From Aldrovandia affinis (taxonomy: Eukaryota; Chordata; Actinopteri; Notacanthiformes; Halosauridae), in contig JAINUG010000176.1 of the NCBI GenBank assembly GCA_029706075.1, positions 682,001 through 746,000 of the forward strand: a DNA stretch of 64,000 nucleotides. Reading direction: 5' to 3'. Positions 23,058 through 33,336 of the stretch are shown here, in pieces. A program made the translations under genes and the position numbers. Position 1 is the first letter of the stretch. The number at the start of each line of letters is the position of its first letter. Below the pieces are notes generated by a model. That model made no database searches. It was not told the DNA's origin and was given only the letters and a program-made list of their open reading frames with translations.

Positions 23058-23762
23058 TTAGGAGCGACTAAAGTAGAACACTGGTTTTGATCTAATAGCA
23101 GTGGTAGCATGAATTTCAAACGTAATAAGGAAATGGTCAGAGAGCACAGGATTATGAGGAGAGACAACTAGATTGCTAATGCTAATACCATAGGATAAAG
23201 CTAAGTCCAGTGTATGTTGATGACAATGAGTCGGCCCAGACACATTTTGGACAAAACCAACGGAGTCAAGAATAGAAGCAAAAGCCTTCACTAGAGAATC
23301 ATTTCCATTATCAACATGAATATTAAAGTCGCCTATAATCACAACTTTATCTGCCATAACTGCTAGGTTTGATAAAAAGTCAGAAAACTCTGAGAGGAAA
23401 ACAGCATAGGGTCCAGGGGGTCTGTAGATAGTAACTAGTATAAAAGATGAAGTAAATGCAGATCTATTATCTACATTAGTCTGTATGGAGCCGAGGGAAA
23501 GCACTTCAAATGAAGGGAATGTGTTTAAAGATTTCTTAGTAAGGCGTAGTCTAGTGTCAAAAATAACAGCCACACCGCCACCTCTGCCTGACTGTCGAGG
23601 GTTGTGACAACTAGAGTATCCAACTGGGGTAGATGCATTTAATGCTATGTACTCATCAGGTCTAAGCCAAGTCTCCGTCAAACTTAAAATGTCAAGTTTA
23701 TAATCAGTGATCAGTTCGTTCACAAGGGCAGCTTTAGGAGCTAGTGATCTTATATTTAGCAA
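23058..23762 (-). CDS. L2-A2 ORF2, apurinic-type endonuclease domain
   Basis: 234 codons of the endonuclease that nicks the target to start reverse transcription. Conserved blocks: LNIRSLAPKAALVNELI (the start of the fold), ILSLTETWL with the metal-binding Glu, SGRGGGVAVIF, VTIYRPPGPYAVFLSEF, VVIIGDFNIHVD with the catalytic Asp and Asn, THCHQHTLDLALSYG and the final LSDHFLITFEI with the Asp-His pair. All active-site residues expected for this fold are present. The start is not certain because the ORF1-ORF2 junction lies just upstream. Confidence 0.9.
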   Translation of the reverse strand: MLNIRSLAPKAALVNELITDYKLDILSLTETWLRPDEYIALNASTPVGYSSCHNPRQSGRGGGVAVIFDTRLRLTKKSLNTFPSFEVLSLGSIQTNVDNRSAFTSSFILVTIYRPPGPYAVFLSEFSDFLSNLAVMADKVVIIGDFNIHVDNGNDSLVKAFASILDSVGFVQNVSGPTHCHQHTLDLALSYGISISNLVVSPHNPVLSDHFLITFEIHATTAIRSKPVFYFSRS

Positions 23763-24016
23763 CCCAATTTTAAGGAGAGTTCTATCGAAATTAGGTTTAG
23801 CATTTGCATTACGATGGTTCGTGTTGATCCTTATCAGATTATTAGAAAAAATCCCACGGGAGGTTTGAGTTTCAATAGACTACGGTTTTCTCTACGTGGA
23901 ACAGACACAGTCTCAATTATGTGGGAACTGGGGTGGAAACTAGTCACGAGTTCAGGGAAACTTGCAGACAGTTGTTTAAGACCGTCTGTCTGCTGCCTGG
24001 CTGTAGCTCTTGAATG

Positions 24017-24884
24017 TCAATTTCGCCGATTCAGACTATGGCCTATGTTATTAGATAACAGAAGAGCACCCCTCCAGCTCGGGTGGAGTCCGTCTCTCTT
24101 CAGTAAACCAGGCTCTCCCCAAAACGTAGGCCAATTATTAATAAACCCTATGCTATTTGATGTACACCACTCAGTCAGCCAGCGATTTAGCGACGTTAAT
24201 CTACTGTAGATTTCGTCACTTCTACGAGCTGGGAGGGGGCCAGAGACTATTACTTCCCGACACATCTCGTTTGCCAATTTACACAACGAGACAAAGTTTG
24301 TTTTAGTGATCTCCGATTGCCTCAACCGGACATCATTAGCGCCGACGTGGATAACAATTTTGGAAAATCTACGTTTACTTTTAGCCAGCGCTTTTAAATT
24401 GGATTCAATGTCGGTAGCTCTAGCCCCCGGAATACAATTGACTATGGTCGCCGGAGACGCTATTCTCACGTTTCGAAGAATGGAGTCGCCAATGATAAGA
24501 GCTTCTCTTTTCCTCAACAGGTGTGAGTGGGGAGAATCTATTTGAAACGTGAGTTGGGTGGTGTACGGCCGGCTTAGGCCGACAACTATGTCCCCGCCGA
24601 ACCGTGACAAACTGGCCGTGCTGCGTCGGCTCTTCTGCTGGTGCGATGGGAGAGGCGCTAACAGGTGCATCCGGCGTAGCTACACACGACTGAATAAAAC
24701 TCTCATGATCTTTAATCTCTCTGAGGGTCCGGATGCAGGCCTCTAACTCAACTATTCTCTCCGCCAAAACTAAATTAAGCTCACACTTATGGCATGTAAA
24801 ATTATCATTAACAGTAACATCGGCAGGAGAGCTAAGATGATACATGCTACAACCAGAGCAAGAGAGGGGAGAGGAAGCAGCCAT
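24017..24884 (-). pseudogene. L2-A2 ORF1, Cys-rich finger plus SGNH esterase, one frameshift
   Basis: ORF1 helper protein of the element. The first frame (ATG at 24884) gives MAASSPLSCSGCSMYHLSS and FTCHKCELNLVLAERIVELE: a CxxC...CxxC finger followed by a short coiled-coil stretch. A frame change near 24500-24600 leads into an SGNH-hydrolase domain with the Ser in ALIIGDSILRNV, the Gly-x-Asn block in VIHVGANDVRL and the Asp-His pair in LKRDGLHPSWRG. This finger-plus-esterase arrangement is known from CR1 and L2 ORF1 proteins, such as the zebrafish L2 protein whose esterase was studied. The role of the esterase in retrotransposition is not settled. Confidence 0.88.
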
Positions 24885-25035
24885 CGTTTGTGCTTACCTT
24901 ATAAGTTGATGAGATAGGAGTAACCGAAAAAGATTTAAAATAGAAAGGAGTTTTGTATTTAAACCAGTATAAAGATGCAGAAAATGCGGGCAGTAAAACT
25001 TGGAGCAGCGGTGACTAGAGCGCGCGTCGCGAATA

Positions 25036-25343
25036 TGGCTCGAGTAGCACAGCTGGTTGTCCAGGGTCACTCCAAGGCTCCTGGCAGACTGAGACGGAGA
25101 CACTATGGAGCCTTCCACGGTGATTGATGCATCAATCGTCGGGGAGCCCTTCGCAGGGAGGAAGAGCAGCTCTGTCTTCCCCAGGTTCAGCTTCAGGTGG
25201 TGGGTGGACATCCATGCGGAGATGTCAGCCAGGCATGCAGAGATCTGTGCCGGGACCTGGGTATCAGATGGAGAGAAGGAGAGAAAGAGTGTCATCGGCA
25301 TAACAGTGATAGGAAAAACCATGAGCAGAAATAACAGAGCCAA
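25036..25343 (-). pseudogene. L2-B reverse transcriptase, middle part
   Basis: Reads STHHLKLNLGKTELLFLPA and VTLDNQLCYSSHI, the thumb region that follows the YADD box. It ends exactly at the L2-A2 insertion point; the next residues (AAITRTC) are on the far side at 20200. The start of the open stretch is artificial because of a frame change near 25300. Confidence 0.82.
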
Positions 25344-25917
25344 GTGACTTGGTGTACAGAGAGAATAGGACGGGGCCTAGCACCGAGCCCTGCGGGACTC
25401 CGGTAGAGAGGGTGTGGGGAGAGGAGAGGGATCCTCTCCAGGCCACCTGGTAGGACCGGTCAGCCAGGTAGGACTCAAACCATGTCAACGCAGATCCAGA
25501 GATTCAAATCTCGACGAGAGATGAGAGCAGGATCTGGTGGTCCACGGTGTCGAATGCCGCCGACAGGTCGAGGAGGAGGAGGACGGAGCTAAGGGATTGG
25601 GACTTAGCCCCGTGAAGAGCCTCAGTGACCGCAAGGAGAGCAGTCTCTGTGGAGTGGCCTGCTCTGAACCCAGATTGGTTGGGATCAAGCAGGTCGTTCT
25701 GTAAGAGATGAGCAAACAGTTGATTATAGACAGTCCGCTCTAATGTTTTGGAAAGGAATGGGAGGAGAGAGACAGGTCGGTAGTTTGAGATGACAGCAGG
25801 ATTCAGAGAGGGTTTTTTGAGGAGGGGGACAACATGAGCGCATTTGAGGGAGGAGGGGACAGAGCCAGAGGAAAGAGAGGAGTTAATGACATTGGAGACA
25901 AAGGGGAGGATGTCCAT
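25264..25917 (-). pseudogene. L2-B reverse transcriptase, catalytic core, broken
   Basis: Two frames overlap. 25917-25504 has CAHVVPLLKKPSLNPAVISN, YRPVSLLPFLSKTLERTVYN, NQSGFRAGHSTETALLAVTE and [19 protein letters not shown]. 25488-25264 has [38 protein letters not shown] and the catalytic YADDTLSL. A frame change near 25500 separates the first catalytic Asp from the YADD box. Confidence 0.85.
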
Positions 25918-26492
25918 AGCAATGGACTGGAAGAGGGGGGAAGGAATAGGATCAAGAGGGCAGGTGGTGGGACGGTGGGAGAGAACAAGTTGAAGGATGT
26001 CTGAGTCAGGAAGGGGCGAGAAGGAGGACAGAGGGGTGGGAGGTTTACGTAGCGAGATGGGTGAGGGAAAGGTTGGGGGGGAAGGAGTTGCGAATTACAT
26101 CGACCTTCTCGTGAAAAAAGTATGAGAAGTCATCGGCGGTTAGAGAGGAGGGGGGTGGGGGAGGAGGAGGGGTGAGGAGAGAGGAAAACGTAGAATAGAG
26201 TTTACGTGGGTTGGAAACAGAAGATTGAATGCAGCAGAGGAGAGGTTAGAGGAGAAGGAAGCCAGGAGTGTGTGGAAATCAGACAGAGCTACAGGGGATT
26301 TGGATTTTCTCCATTTCCTTTCTGCCACTCACAGTTTCAGTCGGTTAGCCCGAATGGAATCGGTTAGCCAGGGGGCGGGGGGGGCGGAGACGAGCAGGTT
26401 TAGTGGATAGAGGACAGAGTAAGTCAAAGGAGGAGGAGAGAGAGGAAAGTAGGGTGGATGATGCTTCCTCAGCAGGTAGCTGAGAGAAGGCA

Positions 26493-27308
26493 TCAGTAGG
26501 GGGAAGGGAAGATAGGACGGTAGCTGACAGGGCAGCGACGGAGGTTGCGACGGACAAGGACAGTGGGAGCAGGAGAAGATGGTTTAGGCACAGAGGGGAG
26601 GGGGAGGGAGAAAGACAGAAAGCAATGGTCAGACACATGCAGAGGCGATACCGTAATGTTTGGTGAGGCGCAGTTCCTGGTGAAGACCAGGTCCAGTTGG
26701 TTACCGGCCTTGTGGGTGGATGGGGATTCAGCCATGGTGAAGTCAAAGGACTGAAGCAGGGGGAGGAATGCAGAGGCCTGAGAGGTCTCCAGTGGCAGGT
26801 TGAAGTCACCGAGGAGTAAGACGGGAGTGCCATCCTCAGGGAAAGCGCTGAGTAGGGCATCCATCTCATCTAGGAAACTCCCCAGTGGACCTGGAGGGCG
26901 ATAAAGAACAATGATGTGCAGTTTACATGGAACAGTGACAGTGACAGCATGAAATTCAAAGGAGGAGGGTGAGACGTGAGGAAGAGGAACAATACCAAAT
27001 CTCCACAGGGGGGAGATCAGTATACCTGTCCCTCCACCTCTACCTGAGGGTCGTGGAGTGTGGGAGAAGGTGTAGGCAGCGGAGAGAGAAGCAGGGGTGG
27101 CCGTGTTCTGTGGAGTGATCCACGTCTCCATGAGCGCCAGGAACTGCAGGGAGAGTAGGGAGGCCTGGGCCGAGATGAAATCGGCTTTCCGGACAGCGGA
27201 CTGGCAGTTCCATAGTCCGCCTGTTACCACTACGTCAACACCGGGAGATCTAGGAGGGTGGATGAGATTGGACAGATTACGGGTGTGGGTAGAATCTCTC
27301 CTAGGCAT
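26493..27308 (-). CDS. L2-B ORF2, apurinic-type endonuclease domain
   Basis: 271 open codons. Blocks: GGLWNCQSAVRKADFISAQ (start of fold), LALMETWITP with the metal-binding Glu, SGRGGGTGILIS, IIVLYRPPGPLGSFLDEMD, VLLLGDFNLPLE with the catalytic Asp and Asn, THKAGNQLDLVFTRN and LHVSDHCFLSFSLPL with the Asp-His pair. The domain is complete. Its GC content is much higher than the flanking sequence, as is usual for this family here. The ATG at 27308 is the first in frame. Confidence 0.88.
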   Translation of the reverse strand: MPRRDSTHTRNLSNLIHPPRSPGVDVVVTGGLWNCQSAVRKADFISAQASLLSLQFLALMETWITPQNTATPASLSAAYTFSHTPRPSGRGGGTGILISPLWRFGIVPLPHVSPSSFEFHAVTVTVPCKLHIIVLYRPPGPLGSFLDEMDALLSAFPEDGTPVLLLGDFNLPLETSQASAFLPLLQSFDFTMAESPSTHKAGNQLDLVFTRNCASPNITVSPLHVSDHCFLSFSLPLPSVPKPSSPAPTVLVRRNLRRCPVSYRPIFPSPY

Positions 27309-27540
27309 TCTAGAAGAGGAGACATGGACTGGGATAGGGAGGTAGCATGTAGTGTTAGATGCAGAGGAAGTAGAACAGGGAGATACAAAACTATGATACT
27401 TACCGTGTGGCGAGCACTCCCTAGCTGGCCCCCCTCGGTGGACTCCTGTAGGTAGACTCCTTTGTTTTTGTCCGCCGAGTCTTCATTCGGTGAGGCTAGG
27501 AAGGTGGGGCTGCCGCTATCCACAACTATGGTTGCTAATA

Positions 27541-28984
27541 TGACCGAGTGATGCTAGGCACTAAGTGGCGAGTGCCACCTGACAACAATACAGACTAATT
27601 AACAACTAACAGGTTTCTTCTGCTACTCAAGGAACGCTCAACTACAGTCACGGGCTGATATAATAGAACCGATTGAAAACAGCTAAGTAGCAATCAGCTT
27701 TGAAATAAAACTTCTAAGCAGCGATAGAAGCTAATAACCGCTGGACATCAGCAACACAATACTTATTAAGATAACAAAGTAGCATTAAGTGCTACTTGCA
27801 ACCAATGAACAGGATACGAACACAGAAGCTAAACACCAAATCTAACGCCGGATAACTTACACTTACTAGCACGCGACGAGACGATTCCAACCGAGATACA
27901 ATGCAATACAATGTGAGATACAATGTCCTGAGAAACAGCTGGAAAGTGCTCAGCTTATCTATTATGCATCATCTCCCTGTCTCTTCCAATGAGTTGAGTC
28001 AGGTATTACTTTGGAAATGACCCAGATCAAAACAGAAGCATTAGTAAATATTGCCAGAAGGTCAGCTAATACACGTTTCTTTTATTCCTTAGTCAGTTCA
28101 GCAGGGCTTCCTTATTGATTGCTCTACAATTATAAAGCCATCAATGTTGCAATCATTTTCATTTCCAAAGAATTCAGTCAGGCTTAATTCCTACAACTCC
28201 CTATGAAAACGATGAAACCGTCATTATTATCCATTAAGGCAAAATGACACATAGATTTATTTGACTCACACATTTGTCAACCTGTGATACAATGAGCACA
28301 TTTTAATATCAATATGATAGCAAAGCAGACAACGTTGCATTCTTTGGCTGTGATCACATGCATTTGTCAGAAGGGAATTGGTCACTTGCTTAATATGGCC
28401 TGGTAAATTATGGCTTTATTGCTTATTTTACTGTTTTATGTTCAGGAAATTATTTCTGTTTTATATCACGTTTGCTTGTGTGTCCCATCACTTTTGGGAT
28501 TGATTGCAGTAAAAATTCAACACATTAAGTTACAAAAAAATCTGTTGTTTTTATGTAATTTCTTTATGCAATCTTGAATGTCCGTTATGAATAATGTATT
28601 TTTTTACAGGATACATTGGCAACAACAACAACCTACAGGAAGGTTCTACAAATTACAGGTGAATGGAAGACTCACTGTTTTGCCTTTGAGTTTCTCATTA
28701 AGTATGCATGCTGGAACCACATTAGGCCCATGCTAGTCACAAGAATGAACATATTTAACATAGTGTTTTTTGACCAATTGCAAATATGTGCCACATATTA
28801 TTTTCAAATGAATTCCATTCCTTGCCAAAGTCATACCAAACTGTCCTACCCAGTATTCCAGGCAATCATTGAAACTACCTCTTTGAGTGAGCAGTATAGT
28901 GGAAAGCAGGCCTTTAAGAGATGTCTTACTACAGGCAACATTTGCAGTAGGCTGAGAGGTTTTAATATAAATACGATTATGTAC
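27541..28984. other. No gene seen
   Basis: The first few hundred bases may still be L2-B 5' leader. The rest is AT-rich and carries no feature I can support. Confidence 0.45.
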
Positions 28985-30740
28985 ACAAATGCCACGACAG
29001 CCAGTGTGCTCAGATAGCTTTTTATTTCTAACACCATTTCCAAAAGGAGGGACAGACACAGTCTCAAAAGCTAAGCTAGTCACGGGTTTATGGAAGCTAG
29101 CAGACAGTAGTTTAGGACCAAAAGTCTGCTGCCTGGCTAGCGCTCTGAAAGGTCACAAATTTGGGGAGTTTAGACTATGGGAAAGGTTTCTAGATAGTAG
29201 AAGAGAACCTCTTCAGCTTGGGTGGAGTCTGTTTCTCTTCAGTAAGCCAGGCTTTCCCTAAAAAGTAGGGCAATTGTCTATGAAGCCCAAGTCGCTGTCA
29301 GTACACCAGTTAGCCAGCCAGCGATTTAGTGACGTAAGTCTACTGTAGACATCGTCACTCCTACGGGCTGGGATTGGACCAGAGATAATTACTTCCCGAC
29401 TGAGTGTTTTTGCGAGCTTACACACTGAAACAAAATTACTTTTAGTGATCTATGACTGCCTAAGTCGAACATCATTGGTGCCAGCGTGGATAATAATTTA
29501 CAACTATTTTTAGCTAGCACCTTTAAGTTTGCCTCAATGTCGGTAGATCTGGCCCCAGCAAATATTGGACTATGGTCGCTTGGGATGGCAACTATGCCTC
29601 CCTCGAACCGTGACAAAAACGCCTTGTTGTGAATGCTCTTCTGGCGGAATAGCACTGATGTCTGGGCTATTTAAACTCCTTGGTGCGTCCAGTGCTTGTA
29701 GAAAATACTCTCTTCCTCCTGAATCTGGTGAAGGGTCCGGGCGTGGTCCTCAAGCTCAACTATTTTCTGAGCCAGTTCTAAATTAAGTTGACACTTACTA
29801 CAAGTAGCAGTTATGCTAAACTTGGCATCAGAACTAAAGCTAAACATATTCCTATTAAATATCAGGCTGATTATAAAGTACTGTTGATAACTTTTAAAGC
29901 AGTGAACGGACTTGCACCTTTATATCTGACCGAAATGATTGCCCCCTATAAGCCAACATGACTGCTTCGCTCACAAGAAGCTGGCCATCTATTACTCCCT
30001 AGAATTTTGAAAAGCACAGCTGGTGGTAGAGCCTTCTCTTTTAGAGCTCCTCTGTTGTGGAACGGTTTACCAAGGCATGTTAGGGATTCGGACACAGTTT
30101 CAATTTTTAAGTGTAGATTAAAAACATATCTTTTCAGCCTAGCCTACAGCCAAACATAGTCTAGGTGGAGAGATGGAGAAGGCCATGCCCTAGTGTCTTA
30201 TGGAGTGAGAAACTTTCCATACTGTCACCTCCTCAATGTGTTACCACCACTGTTATGTTGGTTATCCTTGATCAGGTGTGGATGGTTTGGAACTGTCTCA
30301 TGGCTGCGTGTTTTCTCTGTCCTTCTCCTAATAGGTATGCTGCCATAGTTTACACCTGTTGGGGCTATCTGTATATTTCCTATGCTTGTGCTCCCCTGCT
30401 CTTACATAATGCTACTGGCTATAGCACTGCTTTTTTTCTGATTGCATGGTCTCTTCTCTGCCTCGGCCTCTGACTCAGGGGCACCTTGGACTGACCATGA
30501 CATGGTCTTTTTTGGACATACCCTGTGCCGGCCAGAAGAGGATGGGCTCCCCCCCTTTTTAGTCTGGTTCCTCCCAAGGTTTCTCCCTACCAAGGGAGTT
30601 TTTCCTTGCCACTGTTGCCTTTAGGCTTGCTTTTGGGGGGGTCTAGGCCTGGGTTCCCCCTCTGTTAAGCGTTTTGTGACAATTCTATTGTGAAAAGCGC
30701 TATACAAATAAATTTGATTTGATTTGATTTGATTTGATTT
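28985..30740 (+). mobile_element. L2-A copy 3 with 5' inversion (twin-primed)
   Basis: The right part (about 29850-30740) is a plus-strand L2-A 3' end: polymerase C-terminus, 3' untranslated region, GCGCTATACAAATAAATTTG and a (GATTT)n tail. The left part (about 28985-29850) is ORF1 of the same family on the minus strand, matching 23870-24850 in order. The ORF1 start lies at the junction next to the 3' part, and nearly all of ORF2 is missing. This is the arrangement expected when a second primer copies the RNA internally and the two cDNAs are joined. Confidence 0.85.
29389..29655 (-). pseudogene. L2-A ORF1 esterase fragment in the inverted segment
   Basis: Reads FLSRFEGGIVAIPSDHSP, ARSTDIEANLKVLAKN and LAPMMFDLG, corresponding to LSRFGGDIVV, ARATDIESNLKALAKS and VGANDVRL in the intact copy at 24017-24884. 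The GDS serine block is deleted. Non-functional. Confidence 0.75.
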
Positions 30741-30850
30741 ATAATTGAGTCCCTTCAATTATAAAATCCACACAGATTTGATGAAACGTAGGTTAGGAAT
30801 GAAATGAAAGCATTACAGCCAATGTATTTGGTATTTTACATGATTGTAAT

Positions 30851-31087
30851 ACATTTTACATTACATTCCATTTTAGGCATTTAGCAGATGCTCTTATCCA
30901 GAGCAACTTACACAGTTGTACATTTTCTTGTTTACATACAATCCATTTATGCAGCTGGATATTTTACTGAATCAATTCAGGTTAAGTACCTTGCTCAAGG
31001 GTACAATGGCAGTGCTCCACCTGGCAATTGAACCAGCAACCTCTGAGTTACAAGTCCAGTACCCTAACCATTATACTACACTGCCAC
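30851..31087 (-). mobile_element. tRNA-derived SINE, copy 3
   Basis: Same family as copies 1 and 2. The reverse complement has AGTGTAGTATAATGGTTAGG (A-box region), GGTTCAATTGCC (B-box region) and the 3' part GTAAGTTGCTCTGGATAAGA, CTGCTAAATGCCTAAAATGG. Target duplication not resolved. Confidence 0.85.
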
Positions 31088-31309
31088 CTAGTGATGTAGA
31101 TGAAGTTATTTTGAAGGAGTTGACTAATCCAACCATATGACCTTCTTCCACTGCCCAGTAGCTCCTGACAAATGTGCCCCAACACTCACCCTTCTTTTAA
31201 AGTCGCTGAAATCTCTTATAGCCATGGTAGCCAAAATAAAATAATTGTATATATGACCCTAAGCATGATATAGTTATTTGCTGAATTAATTCAGGAACCA
31301 CATCTATGT

Positions 31310-31366
31310 GGAAGCACCTGCTTTCAATATACTTGTATGTTTCCTTTATTTTGGGAGTTACCTGCA
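31310..31366. repeat. Tc1 terminus remnant
   Basis: GTTTCCTTTATTTTGGGAGT followed by TACCTGCA matches the right end of the Tc1 remnant at 42242-42770. Only the terminus remains. Confidence 0.5.
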
Positions 31367-32590
31367 GTTCCTTAGTTTTTGTTTCCCCTCGTAGCTCCGT
31401 TGTATTTGTCAGATTGCACACCATGATGTTTGTCATGTTGCCACTGTTCTAGCAAATAATGGTTTTGTTGTCCTTATAACTTCACAAATCACTTTTTAAA
31501 GACAAAGAGGAAATATATTCTGCATAGTGTTTGACATTAAAAAGATACCCAATTTCATTCCTTTGAAATTTCATTCAAAATGTAAAATTAATTATGAACA
31601 CTTGCAATTTTATTTAGGGAAGCAACTAGCATTTTCTCAGCTACACCACACTAATGCACATATTGAGTGTGTGGACTACTCCTATAACCCTCTACAAGCC
31701 TGCCAATTTTTGAGAATTTTTGAAAACTTGCCTGGGTTATATATACATACACAAAGTGTCGGAAAGAAAAAGACAAAAAATCTTCTGAACAATAACAGTA
31801 AATTACCTATGGACCTGCAATGCTTGCCCCTCTAATGAAACACAAGGCCTACTCCAAACCCCCCAAAACATCATTAATTTCCTATCATTAAAAAATGCAT
31901 ATACTGTATCAATAAGATGGCATAAATGGCATATTCAAAGCTTTTTTTTTTTTATCTTCTGAGGTATTGAAAATAAGTTAAATAAAATAAAAAATAGATC
32001 TTTAATTACACATTTTCATTGAAAAAAATATTTTAATGATATGTTTGTAACAGTTGTGACAGTGACAGTTGGAATATTACCTACTACCTACTACCTACCT
32101 ATACTAGGCTATTTGATTTGACTAGTGTGGTTTGCCTGTGCCATTTGGGACTATGACATAACATTTACATTTTCATTTTACATAAGATAACCAACTAATC
32201 AGTGTTGAAGCTACAGGGTTACCTGCCTCACGATTCAGGATTAGCTGAGTACGTGCACTAGCCTACTAGTGTTATATCGTATTGAAATCAAATGAATTAC
32301 ATACTTCCCATTATGATCCTGTTTTCGCATGAATGACTCGATCGCATCAAGGCTCTTCAATGCTAGTCCCTCCCCAGCGAGGAGTGGTTGGCATCTACTG
32401 CTCTGGTCCTATAACTTACAGTTAGAAACACCTGGGACATATTTCTAGCAGAGAGAAGGGTATAGATCTCCCGTTTCATTGACTCAAAGAGTATCACAGG
32501 AATAACTGCTAAACTATCACCAGGAAACTTTAGGCTGCCTTGTTTATTCTTTGAATTTTATAACAAGATCACCACGTTTTTATTTAGACA

Positions 32591-32663
32591 ATGTATTCTA
32601 TTTTGAATATGTTCCCTAAATTTACCATCATCTACTGTCTTGTCGCAGCGATTTTCGCAACAG
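32591..32663 (+). CDS. Exon 1: start codon and signal peptide
   Basis: The ATG at 32591 has A at -3. It encodes 24 codons plus one base: a short polar start (MYSILNMFPK) followed by a hydrophobic core (FTIIYCLVAAIFAT), a typical cleavable signal peptide. It ends in CAACAG followed by GTAAGC, a good splice donor. The trailing G makes an Ala codon with the first two bases of exon 2, giving ...FAT-AVAAEST, which supports both the exon and the pairing. A second in-frame ATG lies at codon 7. The 5' untranslated region and promoter upstream (about 32340-32590) are not defined. Confidence 0.72.
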
Positions 32664-33282
32664 GTAAGCGATTTATATATAGACCACCCGCTCCAATTAG
32701 TGATTTATAAGGAAGACAACAAAGTGGCTAAAAAAAAAATGGAAGTGATTGGACAATGATAAAAATTGGTATAGATACAAAAGCTGTCAATGCAGGTCAG
32801 GTAAATACGACAACTGTTTGATTCGAATTGTGGTCAAGCTATCTAGCAACATGTGGTGATATGTTATAGTTTGTATGGCAACGGAATGATAGGAACGTAA
32901 ATTGACTAATACAATAGTTTTAAAAGTGTAATGAGCACCAGATATCTTGCAATAAGCTACAAGGTGCGAGTTGGTAAATATTTGGCTTTGCGCATGTCGC
33001 GTTTTACATTATGTTTATTCTATGAATGATTGGACGAAGAATGAATGACATTCGCTGAACAACGGTATTTGTTTTTAGACTTGTAATGTAAATATTTGGA
33101 GCTTCTCTGTAGTGACCTAATTTGAATGAACTAATGTGCGTCGTATAGCTACCAATTTCGGATAACGTAAATAATGGAACACCTTGGGTTCATATTTATC
33201 AGAAAATTAAACGTAAAAATTACAATGTCAAAAGTGTCAATAAAGGAAATACCATAGAATAACTCCAGAACGTATGATGATG

Positions 33283-33336
<54 letters not shown>

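Larger units (their letters stand above)
20206..25031 (-). mobile_element. L2-A2, near full-length L2-type retrotransposon with esterase ORF1
   Basis: A 4826-bp element flanked by AATAT (20201-20205 and 25032-25036). On the minus strand: a 5' untranslated region (25031-24885), ORF1 (24884-24017), ORF2 endonuclease (23762-23058), polymerase (22550-21068), a 3' untranslated region and an (ATTG)n tail at 20206-20227. Only a few frameshifts separate the domains. It is related to the 13717-17495 element in protein and layout, but its 3' untranslated region and tail unit differ, so it is a separate subfamily. Confidence 0.92.
19387..27540 (-). mobile_element. L2-B non-LTR retrotransposon, split by a complete L2-A copy
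   Basis: Minus-strand element in two parts, 19387-20205 and 25032-27540. The right part carries endonuclease and most of the polymerase; the left part carries the polymerase C-terminal domain and the 3' tail. The frame continues exactly across the insertion: YSSHI on the right joins AAITRTCRF on the left when one AATAT is removed. The 3' end (GTAAGTCGCTCTGGATAAGA, then GCTAAATGCTTAAAATG) is the same tail as in the SINEs at 10007, 12491 and 30851. The 5' limit is approximate. Confidence 0.88.

Noticed and set aside
28616-29017. 133-codon plus-strand open stretch
   Set aside because: No motif; it overlaps the edge of the inverted L2 segment and looks like chance.
31527-31835. 102-codon plus-strand open stretch
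   Set aside because: No recognisable family, no splice or start context; AT-rich sequence where such stretches occur by chance.
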